The notes under the pieces are model-generated. The model was given only the letters and a program-made list of their open reading frames with translations, was not told the DNA's origin and searched no databases. Of a DNA stretch of 64,000 nt, positions 52,182 to 60,648 are shown in pieces (positions within the stretch are counted from its first letter, which is position 1; each line of letters starts with the position of its first letter). Origin of the DNA: Pseudomonas karstica (GTDB taxonomy: Bacteria; Pseudomonadota; Gammaproteobacteria; Pseudomonadales; Pseudomonadaceae); assembly GCF_009707515.1 (NCBI RefSeq), contig NZ_WLYI01000027.1:1-64000 (forward strand), written 5' to 3'. A program made the position numbers and the translations under genes.

Positions 52182-53489
52182 TCAACGGTTACGCGTAATG
52201 CTCAGGCCCTTGAGCAGGCTCAGCGCCTGGGCCAACTGGTAATCGTCGTCCTGAGGCATCGGCTTGGCTTTTTTGCTGCTGCCGGTGGGCTGGTCGGCGC
52301 CGCCATTGCCATTGCCCAGGTGGCCTTGCAGGTCTGCTTCCTTGAAGTACTCGTTGTCCGCTTCGTTGGTAATCTTGGCCTGGCGCACTTCAATATCCGG
52401 CACGATGCCTTGGGCCTGGATCGAGCGGCCATTGGGCGTGTAATACAGCGCCGTGGTGATCTTCAGCGCTCGCTCGTTGTTGAGCGGCAGCACGGTTTGC
52501 ACCGAGCCTTTGCCAAAGCTGGTGGTGCCCATCAGCACGCCGCGTTTTTGGTCCTGCAGGGCGCCGGCAACGATTTCCGAGGCCGAGGCACTGCCGCCGT
52601 TGATCAGCACGGCCAGTGGCACATTTTCGCTAAGGTCGTTGCCGGTGGCGGAGAAGCGCAGCTCAGAGTTGGCAATACGGCCCTTGGTGTAGACGATCAG
52701 GCCCTTGGTGATGAAGTGGTCCACGACCTCTACTGCCGACTGCAGTACGCCGCCCGGGTTGTTACGCAGGTCGAGGACGATACCGTTGAGTTTCTTGCCA
52801 TTGTCCTTGCGCAGCTTGGCCAGGGCCTTGGCCACTTCTTCACCGGTCTTGACCTGGAACTGGGTAATACGGATGTAGCCGTAACCTGATTCGAGCAACT
52901 GGCTCTTCACGCTCTTGACCGTAATGGTGGCCCGCGTCAGGGTCACGTCAAACGGGGCGCCGCCGTCGCGCACCAGGGTCAGGGTGATTTTCTGGCCGAC
53001 CTTGCCGCGCATCTTGTCCACGGCTTCGGTCATGGTCTGGCCACGGGTCGGCTGGCCGTTGATCTTGACGATCAGGTCGCCGGCCTGGATCCCGGCTTTG
53101 GACGCGGGGGTGTCGTCGATTGGCGAGACCACTTTGATCATGCCGTCTTCGCTGCCCACTTCAATGCCCAGGCCACCAAATTCGCCGCTGGTGCTTTCCT
53201 GCAGCTCGGCGAAATCTTCAGGCCCGAGGTAGGCAGAGTGCGGGTCGAGGTTGCTGAGCATGCCCTTGATGGCATTTTCCAGCAGGGCCTTGTCGTCCAC
53301 AGGTTCGACATAAGCGGCCTTGATCCGGTCCATGACCTCGGCAAAGGTACGCAACTCGTCCAGGGGCAGTGGCGCCTTGGTGGTCGCTGCAACGGCTGGC
53401 GGGGCGGTCTGGTCGGCAAATGCCAAAGGCGCGCCGATCACCAGGGCGATCGTCAGGGCCAGCGAAGTGAGGCGGGACAAATGCAGCAT
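52182..53489 (-). CDS. ctpA: Carboxyl-terminal processing protease
   Basis: 435 residues with signal peptide ending PLAFA. A PDZ domain (GLGIEVGSEDGMIKVVSPIDDTPASKAGIQAGDLIVKING) precedes the S41 protease core with the catalytic Ser in NGGSASASEIVAGAL and Lys in GTTSFGKGSVQ. In Pseudomonas CtpA trims peptidoglycan hydrolases in the periplasm. It lies 30 bases after the envC-like gene. Confidence 0.93.
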   Translation of the reverse strand: MLHLSRLTSLALTIALVIGAPLAFADQTAPPAVAATTKAPLPLDELRTFAEVMDRIKAAYVEPVDDKALLENAIKGMLSNLDPHSAYLGPEDFAELQESTSGEFGGLGIEVGSEDGMIKVVSPIDDTPASKAGIQAGDLIVKINGQPTRGQTMTEAVDKMRGKVGQKITLTLVRDGGAPFDVTLTRATITVKSVKSQLLESGYGYIRITQFQVKTGEEVAKALAKLRKDNGKKLNGIVLDLRNNPGGVLQSAVEVVDHFITKGLIVYTKGRIANSELRFSATGNDLSENVPLAVLINGGSASASEIVAGALQDQKRGVLMGTTSFGKGSVQTVLPLNNERALKITTALYYTPNGRSIQAQGIVPDIEVRQAKITNEADNEYFKEADLQGHLGNGNGGADQPTGSSKKAKPMPQDDDYQLAQALSLLKGLSITRNR

Positions 53490-53519
53490 GTCGAACGAAC
53501 TCCTAGTTAGATGCGCCCC

Positions 53520-54782
53520 TTATCCTTGGGTGCGACACCATTTGGCGGGATCGCTCGGGCGACCCTGCTGACGAATAGCGAAGTACAGCGCCGGGGAGCC
53601 CTGGCCGCCACTGTTACCGACAGTGGAGATGGATTCACCGGCTTTTACAACATCACCTGCCGCTTTGAGCAACGTCTGATTGTGGCCGTAAAGGCTCAAG
53701 TAGCCATTGCCGTGGTCAAGAATCACCAGCAAACCGGCGCCTCGCAACCAATCGGCAAACACCACGCGGCCACCATGAACAGCATGTACCTGGCTGCCGG
53801 CGGCGGCGCTGATCATCACGCCATCCCACTTGGCGCGGGTGTCGTCGCCACGGGTTTGACCAAAGCGTGCAAGCAATCGACCATCAACAGGCCATGGAAG
53901 TTTGCCTCGGGACGAAGCGAAAGGCCCACCGTAGGACACGCCAGCGCTGGAAACCAGTGGGCCAGGCGCTGGTGTGCGCGGGGCATCGGTTTCACTCTGG
54001 CGCTTCTTTTGTGCTTCCTGTTGGGCGATCAGCGCTTTTTGTCGCGCTTGTTCGGCCTCGCGGGCTTGGCGGGCCAGGGTTTCCTCGATGGTTTTCAGCA
54101 CCTTGGCCAGGTCGGCCTGGTCCTGCTGGCGGGCCTTGAGCTTGGTGTCGCGGGCTTTCACGTCTTTATTGAGCGTGGCCAGCGCCTGCTGACGCTCCTT
54201 GCGGACCTTGTCCAGTTCACTGCGCTGAGTGTCGAGGCTGCTTTTTTGTTCCAGCAACTGCGCCTGTTGCTGAGATATTTCCTGCTCGACGTTGGCCAAC
54301 TGGCGCAGGGTCTCGTTGAAGCTTTTCAACTGCTCCAGGCGGGCTTTGCTCAGGTAGTCGTAATAAGTGAGGGTACGGGCGAATCTTTCCGGGTTCTGCT
54401 GGTTGAGCAGCAGCTTGAGGTATTCCTGGCGCCCGTTCTGGTAGGCGGCCCGAGCCTGGATCGCGATCAGGCGTTGCTGTTCAACGCGTGCGCTCTGGAG
54501 TTTTTTTTTCTCAGCGTCGAGTCGCTCCAGTTCCGACTCGCTCTTCTTTAGTTCTTTTTGTAGCTCCTGGACCTGTTTCTCCAGCTTGCCCATCTCGGTT
54601 TCTGTACCGCGCAGGTCTTTTTGTACTCCGGATTTCTCTTCCTGGAGTTTGCCGAGCAGTTTCTTCAGCTCGGTAATGTCCTGACGCGTAGCGTCCAACT
54701 GTTGTTGGGTTTGTGCGCGCTCATCGGCAAACGCCGGTTGAAGCAGGCAGACAATAGCGAGGGTAATCAAGGCGCGAAGCAT
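53520..54782 (-). CDS. EnvC-type murein hydrolase activator
   Basis: 420 residues. Signal peptide MLRALITLAIVCLLQPAFA, then about 230 residues of coiled coil (QQQLDATRQDITELKKLL...), then a LytM (M23) domain. The usual zinc residues are lost (LYFAIRQ in place of HLHFEIR, LDHGNGYLSLYGHN retained), as in E. coli EnvC, so it should activate amidases rather than cut murein. Start ATG at 54782 opens the signal. Confidence 0.92.
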   Translation of the reverse strand: MLRALITLAIVCLLQPAFADERAQTQQQLDATRQDITELKKLLGKLQEEKSGVQKDLRGTETEMGKLEKQVQELQKELKKSESELERLDAEKKKLQSARVEQQRLIAIQARAAYQNGRQEYLKLLLNQQNPERFARTLTYYDYLSKARLEQLKSFNETLRQLANVEQEISQQQAQLLEQKSSLDTQRSELDKVRKERQQALATLNKDVKARDTKLKARQQDQADLAKVLKTIEETLARQAREAEQARQKALIAQQEAQKKRQSETDAPRTPAPGPLVSSAGVSYGGPFASSRGKLPWPVDGRLLARFGQTRGDDTRAKWDGVMISAAAGSQVHAVHGGRVVFADWLRGAGLLVILDHGNGYLSLYGHNQTLLKAAGDVVKAGESISTVGNSGGQGSPALYFAIRQQGRPSDPAKWCRTQG

Positions 54783-54835
54783 AGAGGCGGGCGACACCAG
54801 GGAAAGGGACGGCCTAGTATGCCCGCCAAGCGCTG

Positions 54836-54872
54836 CAAAAAAAACGCCTCAAAGCCAACTGCTTTGAGGCGT
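54836..54872 (-). terminator. Terminator of gpmI
   Basis: ACGCCTCAAAGC and GCTTTGAGGCGT form a perfect 12-bp stem with a 5-base loop; on the minus strand a T run follows. Confidence 0.9.
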
Positions 54873-54919
54873 TCGTCATAAAAAGCCATTTATGGCGATT
54901 TAATTGGTCGATTTTGCCG

Positions 54920-56446
54920 TTAAACCAATATCGAAGTGCCAGTCATCTCGGCAGGCTTCTCCAACCCCATCAGCTTCAACATGGTCGGGGCCACGTCTGC
55001 CAGTACGCCACCTTCGCGTACTTTCAGGTCGCGCTTGCCGACATAGATGAACGGCACTGGCTCGGTGGTGTGGGCGGTGTGGGCCTGGCCGGTGGATTCG
55101 TCGGACATTTGCTCGCAGTTGCCGTGGTCGGCGGTGATCAGCGCTTCGCCGCCGACTTTTTCCAGGGCGTCGACGATGCGGCCCACGCACAGGTCCAGGC
55201 ATTCCACGGCTTTGACCGCAGCTGCCAGGTTGCCGCTGTGGCCGACCATGTCACCGTTGGCGTAGTTGACCACAATCACGTCGTAACGTTGGTGCTCGAT
55301 GGCGTCGACGATCTTGTCGGTGACTTGCGGTGCGCTCATTTCCGGCTGCAAGTCGTAGGTGGCGACTTTGGGCGACGGGATGAGGATCCGCTCTTCGCCC
55401 GGGAAGGGTTCTTCACGACCGCCGGAAAAGAAGAAGGTCACGTGGGCGTATTTTTCGGTTTCGGCGATGCGCAGTTGTGTCTTGCTGTTTTTTGCCAGGT
55501 AATCACCCAGCACGTTTTCCAGGCTGCCCGGGGCAAAGGCGGCGGGGGCCGGGATGCTGGCGGCGTATTGGGTCAGGCCCACGTAGCTGACTTTTGGCTG
55601 GCGAGCGCGCTCAAACTCTTTGAAATCGTCTTCGACAAACACGCGGCTCAGTTCACGGGCACGGTCGGCGCGGAAGTTCATGAACACTACGGCGTCGCCG
55701 TCTTGCACTTTCACCGGCTCGCCAATGGTGGTGGCTTTGACGAATTCATCACTCTCGCCACGGGCATACGCGGCGTCGAGGCCTTCCTGGGCAGTGGCTG
55801 CATTGAATTGGGCGTTGCCATCGACGATCAGGTTGTAGGCCTGGGAAACGCGATCCCAGCGGTTGTCACGATCCATGGCGAAGTAGCGGCCCACCAGGCT
55901 GGCGATGCGGCCCTTGCCCAATGCGGCGAAGGTGGCATCCAGTAGTTCGATGGACGATTGCGCACTTTTCGGTGGGGTATCGCGGCCGTCGAGAAAGGCG
56001 TGCAGGTAGATCTTTTCAGCGCCGCGCTTGCTGGCCAGTTCGGCCATGGCGACCAGATGGTCCTGATGGCTATGCACGCCGCCATCGGACAGCAGGCCCA
56101 TAAAATGCACGGCCTTGCCGGCGGCCACGGCTTTATCCACCGCAGCACAGATGGTCGGATTCTCGAAGAACTCCCCGTCGCGGATGGATTTGGTCACGCG
56201 AGTGAAGTCCTGGTATACCACTCGTCCGGCGCCCAGGTTCATATGGCCGACTTCCGAGTTGCCCATCTGGCCGTCCGGCAGGCCCACGTCCATGCCAGAA
56301 CCCGAGATCAGGCCGTTGGGCACGGTAGCGCTCAGGCGGTCCAGTACGGGCTTGTTGGCCGAGTACACGGCGTTGTCGTGCTGGCTTTCACTGTGTCCAA
56401 AGCCATCGAGAATTATCAGGACCAAAGGTTTAGGCGTGGTAGTCAT
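54920..56446 (-). CDS. gpmI: 2,3-bisphosphoglycerate-independent phosphoglycerate mutase
   Basis: 508 residues. Interconverts 3- and 2-phosphoglycerate in glycolysis and gluconeogenesis with two manganese ions. Active-site Ser in DGQMGNSEVGHMN, metal region LIILDGFG at the N-terminus, and ITADHGNCE and TAHTTEPVPF at the C-terminus. The ATG at 56446 follows GAGAGGATCT. It runs opposite to the rhodanese gene. Confidence 0.96.
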   Translation of the reverse strand: MTTTPKPLVLIILDGFGHSESQHDNAVYSANKPVLDRLSATVPNGLISGSGMDVGLPDGQMGNSEVGHMNLGAGRVVYQDFTRVTKSIRDGEFFENPTICAAVDKAVAAGKAVHFMGLLSDGGVHSHQDHLVAMAELASKRGAEKIYLHAFLDGRDTPPKSAQSSIELLDATFAALGKGRIASLVGRYFAMDRDNRWDRVSQAYNLIVDGNAQFNAATAQEGLDAAYARGESDEFVKATTIGEPVKVQDGDAVVFMNFRADRARELSRVFVEDDFKEFERARQPKVSYVGLTQYAASIPAPAAFAPGSLENVLGDYLAKNSKTQLRIAETEKYAHVTFFFSGGREEPFPGEERILIPSPKVATYDLQPEMSAPQVTDKIVDAIEHQRYDVIVVNYANGDMVGHSGNLAAAVKAVECLDLCVGRIVDALEKVGGEALITADHGNCEQMSDESTGQAHTAHTTEPVPFIYVGKRDLKVREGGVLADVAPTMLKLMGLEKPAEMTGTSILV

Positions 56447-56596
56447 AGATCCTCTCGCGGCGGTAATTGAAGAAGGGGATTGAAAAGGGAGTGGCAGTTT
56501 AAAGCGAAGTTCCGATGACGTCACCGCTTTACGGGGGTTGGCCGGCCATGACGGCTGTGTATACTTACCGCCATTTTAACGCCCTGGAACCTCCTG

Positions 56597-57010
56597 ATGG
56601 TTGATCACCTGATTGCATTTGCCACTTCCCACTATTTGCTCGTCGGCGCCTTCGTCGTACTGCTGGCGCTGCTGATCGTTCATGAGATGAGCCGCGGTGG
56701 CCGCAGCCTCAGTACCGCCGAGCTGACCGCCCTGGTCAACAAGGACCAGGCCGTTGTCGTCGATATCCGCCCGGCCAAGGATTTTGCCGTCGGTCACATT
56801 GTCGGCGCGCTGCACATCCCGCAGGACAAGCTTATTTCGCGCCTGGCCGAGCTGGAAAAGCACAAGGCCAAGACCATCATCCTGGTGGACGCCCAAGGCC
56901 AGCATTCCGGTGCTCATGCTCGTGAAATGCTGAAAACCGGGTTCACTGCCGCCAAGCTGTCCGGTGGTATCTCCAGCTGGCGCGCTGATAACCTGCCGTT
57001 GGTAAAGTGA
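56597..57010 (+). CDS. Membrane-anchored rhodanese-like protein without catalytic Cys
   Basis: 137 residues. One N-terminal membrane helix (about residues 14-28) and a rhodanese fold (VVVDIRPAKDFAVGHIVGALHIP ... KLSGGISSWRADNLPLVK). The active-site loop reads VDAQGQHSG, with Asp 98 where the sulphur-carrying Cys should be, so it is unlikely to transfer sulphur. It is followed two bases later by grxC and then secB, a conserved order in gamma-proteobacteria. Confidence 0.88.
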   Translation: MVDHLIAFATSHYLLVGAFVVLLALLIVHEMSRGGRSLSTAELTALVNKDQAVVVDIRPAKDFAVGHIVGALHIPQDKLISRLAELEKHKAKTIILVDAQGQHSGAHAREMLKTGFTAAKLSGGISSWRADNLPLVK

Positions 57011-57011
57011 T

Positions 57012-57266
57012 ATGAGCCAGGTTGTCGTTTATTCCAGCGATTGGTGCCCTTACTGCATGCAAGCCAAGGCTCTGCTTGAGAAAAAGGGCGTTGCCTTCGA
57101 AGAGATCAAGGTCGATGGCAAACCCCAGGTGCGCGCCGAGATGGCCCGGCAGGCAGGGCGCACGTCCGTGCCGCAGATCTGGATCGGCGACAAGCACATC
57201 GGTGGATGCGATGACCTGTTCGCCCTGGAGCGCGCTGGTAAGTTGGACACGCTGCTTCACGCCTAA
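57012..57266 (+). CDS. grxC: Glutaredoxin 3
   Basis: 84 residues with the CPYC redox site (SDWCPYCMQAKALL), cis-Pro in RTSVPQIWIGDKHIGG. Reduces disulphides with glutathione in the cytoplasm. Lies between the rhodanese gene and secB. Confidence 0.95.
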   Translation: MSQVVVYSSDWCPYCMQAKALLEKKGVAFEEIKVDGKPQVRAEMARQAGRTSVPQIWIGDKHIGGCDDLFALERAGKLDTLLHA

Positions 57267-57302
57267 ACCCTAAAAGACCCCAAGATCAAGTAAGGATCTG
57301 CG

Positions 57303-57788
57303 ATGACTGACCAACAGAACACTGAAGCAGCAGCAGAAGAGGCTCAAGGCCCGCAATTTTCCCTGCAGCGTATCTATGTGCGAGACCTGTCGTTCGAAGC
57401 ACCGAAAAGCCCGGCGATCTTCCGCCAGGAATGGACCCCAAGCGTTGCCCTGGACCTCAATACCCGTCAAAAGGCCCTGGAAGGCGACTTCCACGAGGTC
57501 GTGCTGACCTTGTCTGTGACCGTCAAGAATGGCGAGGAAGTGGCCTTCATCGCTGAAGTGCAACAGGCCGGTATCTTCCTGATCCAAGGCCTGGACGACG
57601 CGTCCATGAGTCACACCCTGGGCGCTTTCTGCCCGAACATCCTGTTCCCGTATGCCCGTGAGACCCTGGACAGCCTGGTCACCCGTGGCTCGTTCCCGGC
57701 ACTGATGCTGGCTCCGGTGAACTTCGATGCCCTGTATGCGCAAGAGCTGCAGCGTATGCAACAGGAAGGTGCACCAACGGTTCAGTAA
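57303..57788 (+). CDS. secB: SecB protein-export chaperone
   Basis: 161 residues, a tetrameric chaperone that keeps preproteins unfolded for SecA. Family blocks: FSLQRIYVRDLSFEAPKSP, FHEVVLTLSVTVK, LGAFCPNILFPYARETLDSLVTRGSFPALMLAPVNFDALY. A terminator follows at once. Confidence 0.97.
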   Translation: MTDQQNTEAAAEEAQGPQFSLQRIYVRDLSFEAPKSPAIFRQEWTPSVALDLNTRQKALEGDFHEVVLTLSVTVKNGEEVAFIAEVQQAGIFLIQGLDDASMSHTLGAFCPNILFPYARETLDSLVTRGSFPALMLAPVNFDALYAQELQRMQQEGAPTVQ

Positions 57789-57802
57789 GACCGCTGATGT
57801 AC

Positions 57803-57831
57803 AAAAAAGCGCCGTAACAGGCGCTTTTTTT
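57803..57831 (+). terminator. Terminator of secB
   Basis: AAAAAAGCGCC and GGCGCTTTTTT form a stem with a GTAACA loop and T run. Confidence 0.92.
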
Positions 57832-57854
57832 ATTGGGCGTGAACGCAACCCATT

Positions 57855-57952
57855 GTAGGAGCGAGCTTGCTCGCGAAAAACGCTAACGATGGCGCGGGCA
57901 TCCTGAATGTACGCGGCGCTCTCAGGTTTTTCACGAGCAAGCTCGCTCCTAC
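57855..57952. repeat. REP doublet (REPIN)
   Basis: GTAGGAGCGAGCTTGCTCG and its inverse (ending GAGCAAGCTCGCTCCTAC) bound a 98-bp element between the convergent secB and trmL genes. This is a typical P. fluorescens REP pair; another is at 62798-62895. Confidence 0.9.
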
Positions 57953-57966
57953 AGTGGGTTGCGCTG

Positions 57967-58422
57967 TTATTTGAAGCCCAGTTGCCGCCAGCCTTCGTAG
58001 ACAGCGACGGCCACGGTGTTGGACAGGTTCAGGCTGCGGCAGCCTTCGCGCATGGGCAGGCGCAGGCGATGTCCATCGGGCAGGGCGTCGAGTACATCGG
58101 CTGGCAGGCCACGGCTTTCCGGGCCGAACAGGAAGGCGTCGCCTTCGACAAAGCTGGCATCATGAAACGGCCGCGAGCCTTTGGTGGTGAAGGCAAACAG
58201 ACGAGGATGGCCCAGGCTTTCCAGGCAGCTTGGCAGGTCTGCGTGACGTTGCAGGGTGGCATACTCGTGGTAGTCCAGGCCCGCTCGGCGCAGGCGTTTG
58301 TCGTCCATGTCGAAGCCCAGGGGCTCGATCAAGTGCAGATGGCAGCCACTGTTGGCGCACAGCCTGATAACGTTGCCGGTATTCGGCGGAATTTCTGGTT
58401 GAAAAAGGATGACGTGAAACAT
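57967..58422 (-). CDS. trmL: tRNA (cytidine(34)-2'-O)-methyltransferase
   Basis: 151 residues of the SPOUT class. Methylates the wobble base of tRNA-Leu. Landmarks: FHVILFQPEIPPNTGNVIRLC, FGPESRGLP, and the knot region LRLPMREGCRSLNLSNTVAVAVYE. The start ATG overlaps the start of the divergent neighbour in the palindrome CATG. Confidence 0.95.
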   Translation of the reverse strand: MFHVILFQPEIPPNTGNVIRLCANSGCHLHLIEPLGFDMDDKRLRRAGLDYHEYATLQRHADLPSCLESLGHPRLFAFTTKGSRPFHDASFVEGDAFLFGPESRGLPADVLDALPDGHRLRLPMREGCRSLNLSNTVAVAVYEGWRQLGFK

Positions 58423-58861
58423 GCACGGCTCCGAAGGCAAAGATGCGTTGCATTCTACCCCTGAAGAAGACCCCAGGCCGAAGCTATTGCCGAGGGTTTT
58501 GGGCTCATTGGCGATTGTCGGTTTGATGGTGGGCTTGATGATCGGTCGGCTGACCACTCAGGACCCGGTCGAGTTACAACAGGTAGAGCCTGCCACTGAC
58601 GGCGTGGTGCTGTGGTTCAACAGCGAGCCCAAGCTGCACGGCGAGCATGTCGACGGTACGGTGGCGCTGTTATTCGACGCCCAGGGCAAGGCTGGTAGCG
58701 GGCAGCTCCAGGTCAATGAAAAGCATGTGAACTGGCATGTACGCAAGACCGATGGTGGTTTGCTGCTGAGTCTGGTGGCGGCTCGGCCCTTGCGGGGGGA
58801 ATGGCTGGGGGAGAAGGTCGAGGGGCGCTGGCGGTTGGAGATCCATCTCCAGGAGCAATAA
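58421..58861 (+). CDS. Single-pass membrane protein of unknown function
   Basis: 146 residues. A short hydrophilic N-terminus, one membrane helix (about 26-43: LGSLAIVGLMVGLMIGRL) and a C-terminal domain of beta-rich character (VVLWFNSEPKLHGEHVDGTVALLFDAQG ... GEKVEGRWRLEIHLQEQ). I do not recognise the family. Its start codon overlaps that of trmL on the other strand by two bases, so the genes share a very compact divergent control region that must lie inside coding sequence. Confidence 0.75.
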   Translation: MHGSEGKDALHSTPEEDPRPKLLPRVLGSLAIVGLMVGLMIGRLTTQDPVELQQVEPATDGVVLWFNSEPKLHGEHVDGTVALLFDAQGKAGSGQLQVNEKHVNWHVRKTDGGLLLSLVAARPLRGEWLGEKVEGRWRLEIHLQEQ

Positions 58862-59214
58862 AAGAGGGAGTTCCCGGCCTGCCTGTACCAGGGCTCCCAA
58901 AACGGTGAAGGGTGCTATGCGATGTGCATCAAGCTCCCTGGGTGTAAAGAGGGGGATTCTCGGCCTGCCTGTACCAAGGTCCCCAAAACTGGGTAGTACA
59001 GGAGTTATTGCAGGGCGCGTGCCAGAGTTGTGATGGTGTGCCAAAAAATAGCGTTGGAAAGCACAAAGCCCCGGATTACGGGGCTTTGCTATTTTTGACT
59101 CTGAAGATTTCTTTGAGAACGGCCGGGGTTTGTGCGCGATGCCGGTTCGCGGTGCATTGAAGCGGTGCATTGACCGTTCCCGCGCGGCGCATGGGAACAA
59201 TCACTGGGTGTGTA
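58862..59214. other. Intergenic stretch with a diverged direct duplication
   Basis: No gene is seen. About 45 bases at 58862-58906 (GGCCTGCCTGTACC core, then CCCAAAAC) are repeated with changes at 58945-58990. A terminator-like hairpin, AAAGCCCC/GGGGCTTT, at 59065-59087 could end the ntrBC transcript, and a GTTCCCGCGCGGCGCATGGG REP-like unit lies near 59175. Confidence 0.5.
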
Positions 59215-60648
59215 TCAACCCTCATCGCCCTCATCATCTGCACCATCCACCTTCATCCCCAGCTCCTTGATCTTGCGCGTCAAGGTGTTGCGGCCCCAGC
59301 CCAGCAGCACCGCGGCATCACGGCGGCGGCCGGCGGTGTGCTTGAGGGCGATCTCGATCATGATTCGCTCGAAGGCCGGCACGGTGCTGTCCAGCAAGTT
59401 CGATTGACCGCGTGCCAGAGCCTGGTCGGCCCATTGGCGCAGGGCTTGTTCCCAGTTGGTCACCGGAGTCGAATCCTGGGGCAGGCTCAGCAGTTCAGGC
59501 GGCAGGTCGCTGATGTGCACTTCACGCCCGGACGCCATCACCGTGATCCAGCGGCAGGTATTTTCCAGCTGGCGTACGTTGCCCGGCCACGGCAGGTTCT
59601 TCAGGTATTCCTCGGTTTCGCTTTTCAGCAGCTTGGGCTCGACGGCCAGCTCCTGGGCGGCGCGGCTGAGGAAGTGACGGGCCAGGGTCGGGATGTCTTC
59701 GCGGCGATCCGACATCCGTGGAATATGGATACGGATGACATTGAGGCGGTGGAACAAGTCTTCCCGGAACTTCCCTGCGTGTACCAGGGTTTCCAGGTTC
59801 TGGTGGGTGGCGGCGATAATTCGCACGTCGACCTTGACCGGCGTATGCCCGCCCACGCGATAGAACTCTCCGTCCGCCAGCACCCGCAGCAACCGCGTCT
59901 GGGTGTCGGCCGGCATGTCGCCGATTTCATCGAGAAACAGCGTGCCACCATCGGCTTGTTCAAAGCGGCCGCGGCGCAGGTTGGCCGCACCGGTAAACGC
60001 GCCTTTTTCATGGCCGAACAGCTCGGACTCCATCAAATCCTTCGGGATCGCCGCCATGTTCAGCGCGATGAACGGCGAGGCCGCCCGTGGGCTGTGGCGG
60101 TGCAGGGCGTGGGCGACCAGTTCTTTACCGGTACCGGACTCGCCATTGATCAGCACAGTGATATTGGAGTGGCTCAAGCGCCCAATGGCACGAAACACTT
60201 CCTGCATCGCCGGTGCTTCGCCGATGATTTCCGGGGTGCGGGTCAGAGTCGGTACCACCTCCTGGCCTTGTTGTTCCTGGGCATGCTGGTTGGCACGCTT
60301 GACCAGAGCCACCGCTTCGTCGACATCGAATGGCTTGGGCAGGTATTCAAAGGCACCGCCCTGATAGGACGCGACAGCGCTGTCCAGGTCCGAGTGCGCG
60401 GTCATGATGATCACCGGCAAGCGTGGGTGCTGCTCGCGAATCCGTGCCAGCAAGTCCAGGCCACTGGCACCGGGCATGCGGATGTCGGAGATGATCACGT
60501 CGGGTTGCTGGCGTGCCAGGCGGCTCATCACCCCGTCGGCGCTGTCGAAGCTCTGGGTGGTCATGCCCTCTTGTTGCAAGGCTTTCTCCAGGACCCAGCG
60601 GATAGAACGGTCGTCATCGACGATCCAGACAGTTTCACTACGGCTCAT
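59215..60648 (-). CDS. ntrC: Nitrogen regulation response regulator NtrC
   Basis: 477 residues. Receiver domain with phospho-acceptor Asp 55 (IISDIRMPG), AAA+ domain with GESGTGKE, an intact GAFTGA loop and GGTLFLDEIGDMP, and a Fis-type helix-turn-helix (HTAGRRRDAAVLLGWGRNTLTRKI). Activates sigma54 promoters under nitrogen limitation. Overlaps ntrB by four bases. Confidence 0.97.
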   Translation of the reverse strand: MSRSETVWIVDDDRSIRWVLEKALQQEGMTTQSFDSADGVMSRLARQQPDVIISDIRMPGASGLDLLARIREQHPRLPVIIMTAHSDLDSAVASYQGGAFEYLPKPFDVDEAVALVKRANQHAQEQQGQEVVPTLTRTPEIIGEAPAMQEVFRAIGRLSHSNITVLINGESGTGKELVAHALHRHSPRAASPFIALNMAAIPKDLMESELFGHEKGAFTGAANLRRGRFEQADGGTLFLDEIGDMPADTQTRLLRVLADGEFYRVGGHTPVKVDVRIIAATHQNLETLVHAGKFREDLFHRLNVIRIHIPRMSDRREDIPTLARHFLSRAAQELAVEPKLLKSETEEYLKNLPWPGNVRQLENTCRWITVMASGREVHISDLPPELLSLPQDSTPVTNWEQALRQWADQALARGQSNLLDSTVPAFERIMIEIALKHTAGRRRDAAVLLGWGRNTLTRKIKELGMKVDGADDEGDEG

